From positions 1-64,000 of the forward strand of contig JAVBOE010000017.1 in assembly GCA_031550925.1 (NCBI GenBank): a stretch of DNA of 64,000 bases. Reading direction: 5' to 3'. The position numbers were made by a program, and so were the translations under genes. The DNA is from JAIRNF01 sp031550925. Lineage in GTDB: Bacteria > Bacteroidota > Bacteroidia > Bacteroidales > UBA932. Shown here in pieces: positions 58,725 through 64,000 of this stretch. The notes beneath the pieces were generated by a model. It did not search any database. It was not told the origin of the DNA and saw only the letters and a program-made list of their open reading frames with translations. The stretch's first letter is position 1, and the number at the start of each line of letters is the position of its first letter.

Positions 58725-60161
58725 TTACAGTTCTTTCCGCAAGCGTGCAACAGGAATATTCAGCTGCTCACGATATTTGGCTACTGTGCGCCTTGCAATG
58801 CGGTAGCCTTTTTCGTTGAGTATAGCTGTTAGCTGTTCGTCGGTAACGGGGTTACGCTTATCCTCATTGGCAACGCACTCCGATAGAATATTTTTTACTT
58901 CGCGGGTAGAAACTTCTTCGCCCGAATCGGTAAGCATACCTTCAGAGAAAAAGTGCTTGAGCGGGAAAATACCAAAGTGTGTTTGAATATACTTGCTGTT
59001 TACAACTCTTGATATTGTTGAGATATCCAAACCTGTGCGCTCCGCAATATCTTTTAGTATCATAGGTTTCAGCTTAGATTCGTCGCCATCGATAAAATAA
59101 TCGTGCTGAAAATCTATAATGGTTTGCATCGTATTCGTCAGCGTATTTTGGCGCTGCTTTATTGATTCGATAAACCATTTAGCCGAATCTATTTTTTGCT
59201 TAATAAAGTTTACCGCTTCTTTTTCTTGCTCGTTATAAGAGCTGTTTTTGTCGGAGTAATCTTGTAGCAGCTCCGAATAGCCTTTACTTACACGTAGCTC
59301 GGGGACGTTGTAAGAGTTAAGGCTTAGCTGCAAATCCCCATCTTTCAGCTCAAGAATAAAATCGGGTATTACTTGTTGCGCTTGACTACTGTATGCATCT
59401 GTAAAATTACCGCCTGGCCTGGGGTTCAGCTTTACAATTTCGGCAATGGCATCTTTCAGCTGCTCTTCGTCTATGTCAAGCTTTGCAATAATCTTATCGT
59501 AATGCTTCTTGGTAAATGCTTCAAAGCTATTAGCGATAACCTCTTCTGCCAGCTCTACTGTTGAAGTTTGTGTTTTTGCTTTTAGCTGAAGTAGTAAACA
59601 CTCTTGCAAATCTCTTGCTCCTATACCGGGAGGATCGAAGTCCTGAATAATAGCAAGCACTTCTTGTAGTTCTGCAACGCTGACCTCCATGTTTTGCTTA
59701 AACGCCAAATCGTCCGAGATTGACTCCAAATCACGACGCAAATAACCATCATCATCTATACTCCCTACAAGAAATTTTCCGATGCTATATTGCCTAGGAC
59801 TTAGCTGACGAAAACCCAGCTGGCTATCTAAATACTGCTGTAAACTTTCTGAGGTGGACAAAGTGGAATACTCCTTCTTCTCATCCTTCGATTGGTTATT
59901 TACCTGCAGCTTATATGATGGTGTGTCGTCTTCTTCGTTCAGGTAATCTTCTAGCGTAAACTCATCCTGCGTTTGCTCGTTTTCTGTATCAGAAGAATTT
60001 TCATCAATCTCGTGTCCTTCTTCCAATGCAGGGTTCTCTTCCAGTTCTTTTTTTATGCGTTGCTCAAGCTGCATAGTCGGCAACTCCAGCATTTTTATCG
60101 TCTGGATTTGCAGCGGCGAGAGCTTTTGCAACATTTTTTGCTGGAGAGATTGTTTAAGCAT
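58725..60161 (-). CDS. rpoN: RNA polymerase sigma-54 factor
   Basis: 478 residues. Region I at the N-terminus is Gln/Leu rich (LKQSLQQKMLQKLSPLQIQ, TIKMLELPTMQLEQRI), followed by an acidic region II. The core-binding part runs from about 110 to 300. The helix-turn-helix lies near 365-385 (DISTISRVVNSKYIQT), and the RpoN box ARRTVAKYRE is at 456-465, near the C-terminus. It directs transcription from -24/-12 promoters with activator help. No enhancer-binding activator is in this window. Confidence 0.95.
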   Translation of the reverse strand: MLKQSLQQKMLQKLSPLQIQTIKMLELPTMQLEQRIKKELEENPALEEGHEIDENSSDTENEQTQDEFTLEDYLNEEDDTPSYKLQVNNQSKDEKKEYSTLSTSESLQQYLDSQLGFRQLSPRQYSIGKFLVGSIDDDGYLRRDLESISDDLAFKQNMEVSVAELQEVLAIIQDFDPPGIGARDLQECLLLQLKAKTQTSTVELAEEVIANSFEAFTKKHYDKIIAKLDIDEEQLKDAIAEIVKLNPRPGGNFTDAYSSQAQQVIPDFILELKDGDLQLSLNSYNVPELRVSKGYSELLQDYSDKNSSYNEQEKEAVNFIKQKIDSAKWFIESIKQRQNTLTNTMQTIIDFQHDYFIDGDESKLKPMILKDIAERTGLDISTISRVVNSKYIQTHFGIFPLKHFFSEGMLTDSGEEVSTREVKNILSECVANEDKRNPVTDEQLTAILNEKGYRIARRTVAKYREQLNIPVARLRKEL

Positions 60162-60244
60162 TATACGTTAATGGTAAAGCGTTAATCGTAAATAGATCCA
60201 ATACATTCAAGAAATTAAAAACAAAAATCTAAATCTTCTTTTCG

Positions 60245-60271
60245 TAATACTTGTATCGTGCATCGTGATAC
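60245..60271. repeat. Dispersed GATAC palindromic repeat, copy 7
   Basis: TAATACTTGTATCGTG followed by CATCGTGATAC, between rpoN and asnS. Confidence 0.6.
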
Positions 60272-60279
60272 TAGCCTCT

Positions 60280-61683
60280 TTAAAACTCTGCATTCTTAGG
60301 TGTACGTGGAAATGGAATAACATCGCGGATGTTTGCCATACCTGTAACAAATAGCAATAAACGCTCAAAGCCTAAACCAAAACCGCTGTGAGGAACGGTA
60401 CCAAAACGGCGCGTATCAAGGTACCACCACATATCTTTTAACGGGATTTGCAGCTCTTCGATACGTGCCATCAGCTTATCATAGTTCTCTTCACGCTGCG
60501 AACCACCAATAATTTCTCCAATTTTCGGGAAAAGCACATCCATAGCACGAACGGTTTTGCCATCCTCGTTTTGCTTCATGTAGAAAGCCTTTATCTCTTT
60601 TGGGTAGTTGGTAAGAATTACCGGCTTCTTAAAATGCTTCTCTACTAAATAACGCTCATGCTCCGATTGCAAATCTACTCCCCAGCTAACGGGATATTCA
60701 AACTTTTGCTCAGCCTTCATCAGTATTTCAACACCTTCTGTATAATCCAAGCGGACAAATTCAGTAGTCACCACGCTCTGTAAGCGTTCTAGCAGCTCCT
60801 TATCCCACATGTCATTTAAGAATTTCAGATCATCAGCGCAATTTTCTATAGCGTAACGAACAAGGTATTTGATAAAATCTTCTGCCAAATCCATGTTCTC
60901 CTTAATCTCATAGAACGCCATTTCGGGCTCTATCATCCAGAACTCTGCAAGGTGGCGAGGTGTGTTAGAGTTTTCGGCACGGAAAGTAGGACCGAAAGTA
61001 TATATTTCTGATAAAGAGGTTGCCACAAGCTCACCTTCCAGCTGCCCCGAAACAGTAAGGTTAGTGTGCTTTCCAAAGAAATCTTCTGCAAAGTTTACGC
61101 TTTTATCATCCTTGCGCGGAGGGTTCTCCATATCAAGCGTAGTAACGGTAAACATGGCGCCTGCACCTTCTGCATCAGAGCCTGTAACGATGGGTGTATG
61201 TACATATACAAATCCTTTATCGTTAAAATATTTATGTATGGCAAATGCCATTGCGTGACGTATGCGTAGCACTGCACCAAACGTATTGGTACGAGGGCGT
61301 AAGTGGGCAATCTCGCGTAAAAACTCTAACGAGTGTCCTTTCTTTTGTAAAGGATACGTCTCAGGATCAGCGGTACCATATACCTCTATGCTTGCAATTT
61401 GTATTTCTACAGGCTGACCGCTTCCGGTAGATTCAACCAGCTTACCTTTTGCACAGATTGCAGCACCTGTAGTTACCAATTTCAATAAGTCTTCGTCAAA
61501 GTTGGCAACATCAACTACAAGCTGCATATTATTTATAGTCGAACCATCGTTAAGCGCAATAAAGGCAATACTCTTATTACCACGCTTTGTTCGTACCCAA
61601 CCTTTAACGGTAACATCACGACCTATTTCTTTCGACTGTAAAAGGGCTGCTATCTTCTCGCGCCCGGGTGTTTGCATGTGCAT
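60280..61683 (-). CDS. asnS: Asparaginyl-tRNA synthetase
   Basis: 467 residues, a class IIb synthetase. The N-terminal OB fold binds the anticodon (VTVKGWVRTKRGNKSIAFIALNDGS). Catalytic core motif 2 is FRAENSNTPRHLAEFWMIEPE-like around residue 240, and motif 3 is GFGLGFERLLLFVTG near the C-terminus. The NTPRHLAEFWM form, without AspRS-type residues, marks AsnRS. It lies between rpoN and hutH on the same strand. An alternative start is the third codon (Met). Confidence 0.96.
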   Translation of the reverse strand: MHMQTPGREKIAALLQSKEIGRDVTVKGWVRTKRGNKSIAFIALNDGSTINNMQLVVDVANFDEDLLKLVTTGAAICAKGKLVESTGSGQPVEIQIASIEVYGTADPETYPLQKKGHSLEFLREIAHLRPRTNTFGAVLRIRHAMAFAIHKYFNDKGFVYVHTPIVTGSDAEGAGAMFTVTTLDMENPPRKDDKSVNFAEDFFGKHTNLTVSGQLEGELVATSLSEIYTFGPTFRAENSNTPRHLAEFWMIEPEMAFYEIKENMDLAEDFIKYLVRYAIENCADDLKFLNDMWDKELLERLQSVVTTEFVRLDYTEGVEILMKAEQKFEYPVSWGVDLQSEHERYLVEKHFKKPVILTNYPKEIKAFYMKQNEDGKTVRAMDVLFPKIGEIIGGSQREENYDKLMARIEELQIPLKDMWWYLDTRRFGTVPHSGFGLGFERLLLFVTGMANIRDVIPFPRTPKNAEF

Positions 61684-61752
61684 AGTTTGTAGTTATTTAG
61701 GAGTCCACCCCAACCCTCCCAAAGGGAGGGGGGTTCTTTGTTTTTATTAATA
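61684..61752. repeat. Short palindromic repeat between asnS and hutH
   Basis: ACCCCAACCCTCCC followed by AAAGGGAGGGGGGTT forms an inverted repeat (about 61707-61735), a different type from the CCCCTAAA family but similarly built. Confidence 0.5.
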
Positions 61753-63258
61753 TTATTTCTGTGGAGTTTCAAAATCTCCTTCACGTATAAATTCAACAGT
61801 TTTTTCAATTTCAGAGTACATTACCTTGTCAACCGTAATAAACGGAACGACTTCTCTATAGCTGGCAAGCAGCTCTTCTAGGTATGGCGATGTTTTTGCA
61901 GGACGGCGGAACTCTATTGCCTGTGCCGCATCCATCAGCTCTATTGCCAAAACTCTTTCAATGTTATCTACAACACGAAGTAGCTTAGTTGCAGCATTTG
62001 CACCCATACTCACGTGGTCTTCCTGTCCATTAGATGAAACAATAGAATCTACCGATGCCGGATGACAAAGTATCTTATTCTGGCTAACCATTGATGCAGC
62101 TGCGTATTGAGGAATCATGAATCCTGAGTTTAACCCCGGCTTTGCAACCAAAAATTCCGGTAGTCCGCGTAAACCTAGTATCAGCTGCGCTGTACGGCGT
62201 TCCGAAATATTACCCAGCTCCGCTAATGCCATCGCCAAAAAGTCTAATGCTAATGCTAAAGGCTGTCCGTGGAAGTTCCCTCCTGATAGCACTGCATCTT
62301 CATCGGGGAATACAGTTGGATTATCGGTAACCGAATTTATTTCTGTTGTAAGCACTCCCGCCACATAGCTGATAGCATCTTTTGAAGCACCATGTACTTG
62401 CGGCATACAGCGGAACGAGTAGGGGTCTTGCACATGTGTTTTTTTACGTGCAATTAGCTCACTCCCTTTTAAAATATTGCGAATATTAAGTGCAGTTTCT
62501 ATCTGTCCGCTATGCGGGCGAATGTTGTGCAGCAATGCGTTGAACGGTTCGATAATACCATCGTATGCATCAATAGATAATGCGCCGATTACATCGGCCA
62601 GCTTAGCTAGCTTAAATGCTTTAAGAAGAGCATAAACGCCATGCGCACTCATAAATTGGGTGCCGTTAAGTAGGGCAAGTCCTTCTTTAGATTGTAGCTC
62701 AATAGGCTCCCATCCGAATTCTGCCAGCACTTCTGCTGCGGCTCTTTTTTCTCCCTTATAGCGAACTTCACCTAAACCGATAAGAGGTAAAAACAGGTTC
62801 GACAAAGGAGCTAAATCGCCTGAAGCGCCTAGTGATCCACGGTCATATACGATTGGTAATACATCGTTGTTGTAAAAGTCTATAATTCGTTGTACCGTTA
62901 CTACCTGTACTCCGCTATATCCAAGCGATAGGGCATAGGCTTTTAGTAACAGCATCAGCTTAACGATTCCGGGCTGAACTTCATCACCCATGCTGCAAGC
63001 ATGAGACATTACAAGGTTTTTTTGTAGCTGTCCCAGCTCTTCTATAGATATAGATTTATTGCAGAGTGAGCCAAAGCCTGTTGTAACACCATAAATGGGC
63101 TTTTCCTGCGACTTCATTTTGTTGTCGAGATAATCTCGACATTTCTGAATCGCAGCTTTCGACTCCTCGCCAAGCACCAGCGTATAGCCTTCGTTTAGTA
63201 GGGTTGAGATCAGCTCAAAGCTCATTATTTCAGAGCCTAAAATATGTTGTTTGCTCAT
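61753..63258 (-). CDS. hutH: Histidine ammonia-lyase
   Basis: 501 residues from the ATG at 63258; a longer frame to 63285 would overlap the -7 box and is rejected. MIO triad A-S-G at about 145-147 (GSLGASGDLAPL); the substrate-selectivity pair is SH (about 85-86, LVMSHACSMG). The sequence is close to Bacteroides HutH. It converts histidine to urocanate. No hutU, hutI or ftcD gene is adjacent, so the rest of the pathway must lie elsewhere. It is a paralogue of the 36573 tyrosine ammonia-lyase but only distantly similar. Confidence 0.9.
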   Translation of the reverse strand: MSKQHILGSEIMSFELISTLLNEGYTLVLGEESKAAIQKCRDYLDNKMKSQEKPIYGVTTGFGSLCNKSISIEELGQLQKNLVMSHACSMGDEVQPGIVKLMLLLKAYALSLGYSGVQVVTVQRIIDFYNNDVLPIVYDRGSLGASGDLAPLSNLFLPLIGLGEVRYKGEKRAAAEVLAEFGWEPIELQSKEGLALLNGTQFMSAHGVYALLKAFKLAKLADVIGALSIDAYDGIIEPFNALLHNIRPHSGQIETALNIRNILKGSELIARKKTHVQDPYSFRCMPQVHGASKDAISYVAGVLTTEINSVTDNPTVFPDEDAVLSGGNFHGQPLALALDFLAMALAELGNISERRTAQLILGLRGLPEFLVAKPGLNSGFMIPQYAAASMVSQNKILCHPASVDSIVSSNGQEDHVSMGANAATKLLRVVDNIERVLAIELMDAAQAIEFRRPAKTSPYLEELLASYREVVPFITVDKVMYSEIEKTVEFIREGDFETPQK

Positions 63259-63282
63259 AAACACTTTATGTTTTGAAGAAAA

Positions 63283-63290
63283 CAAAAGTA
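63283..63290 (-). promoter_or_regulatory. -7 box of hutH
   Basis: Minus-strand TACTTTTG, 24 bases before the chosen hutH start. Confidence 0.5.
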
Positions 63291-63445
63291 GTAAAAAATA
63301 GATTCTTTAGCAGTATAACTGTTAAAGTTCACAAAAACAATATGTTGAGCCTTGTGGGTAAAAATTAACGTAAAAAATTTGAGACACATTAACACTAAAC
63401 TACCGATATTTGAGTAATAGCTATTATTTCGTAAATAAATAATCG

Positions 63446-63453
63446 TACTTTTG
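63446..63453 (+). promoter_or_regulatory. -7 box of ruvA
   Basis: TACTTTTG, 33 bases before the ruvA ATG at 63487. Confidence 0.5.
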
Positions 63454-63486
63454 TAAGTTAAAAGTGTTTGTTAAATATATTGCTGA

Positions 63487-64000
63487 ATGTACGAATTCAT
63501 TAGAGGAGAAGTTCAGAGTTTAACACCGGCTACAGCTATTGTAGAAACGGGCGGCATAGGATATTTTATTAACATATCACTGCAAACATATACTAAGATA
63601 GGCCAAGAGCGAAAGGTTTGTTTGCTGCTCCATCATGTGGTTCGAGAAGATGCTCAGCTGCTTTTTGGCTTTTTTGATGAAGAAGAGAGGGTGATTTTCC
63701 GTCAGCTCATTAGTGTTACAGGTGTTGGTGTAAATACGGCACGCATGATACTTTCGTCCTTATCTTCATTGGATATTGCTGCTGCAATTGAGAAAGAAGA
63801 TGTTTCGAAGCTGAAAGGCGTAAAAGGTATTGGCTTAAAGACGGCTCAACGCATTATAGTTGATTTGAAAGGGAAGGTACATGAAGCAACGTTAGCCGGA
63901 AAGCTGCCGAGTACTCCTGCCGGAAAGGCAAGAGAAGAAGCAATGTCGGCTTTAATTACGTTGGGTTTCTCGCGGACTGCTGTTGAGAAAGTTTTAGATT
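63487..64000 (+). CDS. ruvA: Holliday junction ATP-dependent helicase subunit RuvA (3' partial)
   Basis: 171 codons to the window edge, with no stop reached; full RuvA is about 195-200 residues. The N-terminal OB fold reads YEFIRGEVQSLTPATAIVETGGIGYFI, followed by the helix-hairpin-helix pair (ISVTGVGVNTARMILSSL and LKGVKGIGLKTAQRIIVDLKGK) that bind DNA. A C-terminal domain III begins (AREEAMSALITLGFSRTAVEKVL). RuvA recognises Holliday junctions and loads RuvB. It is divergent from hutH, with a 228-base gap. Confidence 0.95.
   Translation, partial: MYEFIRGEVQSLTPATAIVETGGIGYFINISLQTYTKIGQERKVCLLLHHVVREDAQLLFGFFDEEERVIFRQLISVTGVGVNTARMILSSLSSLDIAAAIEKEDVSKLKGVKGIGLKTAQRIIVDLKGKVHEATLAGKLPSTPAGKAREEAMSALITLGFSRTAVEKVLD

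Overview
The window looks like chromosome from a member of the Bacteroidota, most likely order Bacteroidales. Three things point there: the fused lpxC-fabZ gene, promoters of the TTTG-N19/20-TAnnTTTG type with no Shine-Dalgarno signal, and a family set that includes GH92, NamZ/DUF1343 lipoproteins, DUF2851, DUF4303, HutH and a Flavobacterium-type tyrosine ammonia-lyase. Base composition is moderately AT-rich and even. I see no prophage, insertion sequence, rRNA operon or CRISPR array. The genus cannot be fixed from sequence alone.

Layout. 1-3.3 kb: lipid A genes lpxD (5' cut by the window edge), lpxC/fabZ and lpxA. 3.4-5.2 kb: a DUF4303 protein and a secreted protein of unknown function. 5.2-7.8 kb: rpsO and pnp on the minus strand. 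8-10.5 kb: a Fic protein with an operator-like upstream region, then an MFS transporter. 10.5-12.6 kb: a repeat-rich noncoding block and the first NamZ (exo-N-acetylmuramidase-like) lipoprotein gene. 12.9-17.1 kb: an HD protein, a small secreted protein and the ribosomal/translation genes rplM, rpsI, rpsB, tsf. 17.1-38.1 kb: one small secreted protein, then a minus-strand, tightly packed run of 19 genes that is an aryl-polyene (APE)-type pigment/lipid cluster. 38.5-42.4 kb: a GH92 mannosidase, two tRNA-Pro genes and an unknown secreted protein. 42.6-47.4 kb: DUF2851, two more NamZ genes and a NYN-LOTUS protein. 47.4-48.4 kb: an inverted copy of the noncoding block at 10.5-11.4 kb. 48.4-64 kb: trxA, a CtpA-like protease, bactofilin, a muropeptide-degradation group (transglutaminase-like, dipeptide epimerase, NlpC/P60), a SpoU methyltransferase, an M48 protease, miaB, rpoN, asnS, hutH and the start of ruvA.

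How the genes fit together. The APE cluster contains a tyrosine ammonia-lyase and a CoA/ACP ligase to supply a 4-coumaroyl starter. It has two ACPs, three active ketosynthases, one Cys-less ketosynthase (chain-length-factor-like), two hot-dog dehydratases, a thioesterase and an O-methyltransferase for elongation and head-group change. An LPLAT acyltransferase, an MMPL-acyltransferase-methyltransferase fusion, LolA, a lipoprotein, GT2-DUF2062, a NodB deacetylase and a C45 hydrolase would then attach, decorate and export the product to the outer membrane. No ketoreductase and no DarA/DarB pair lies in the run. Several other genes deal with peptidoglycan: three NamZ copies, the L-Ala-D/L-Glu epimerase and the NlpC/P60 peptidase together suggest extensive muropeptide turnover.

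The most unusual structure is a pair of noncoding blocks of about 0.5-0.8 kb in opposite orientation (10.5-11.4 kb and 47.5-48.3 kb). Each sits just downstream of a NamZ gene, and together they bracket about 36 kb. Their core is nearly identical, more so than the flanking NamZ genes, and carries a 12-bp tandem array whose copy number differs by one between the blocks. Several short dispersed palindromic repeat families cluster in the same places and recur in other intergenic gaps.
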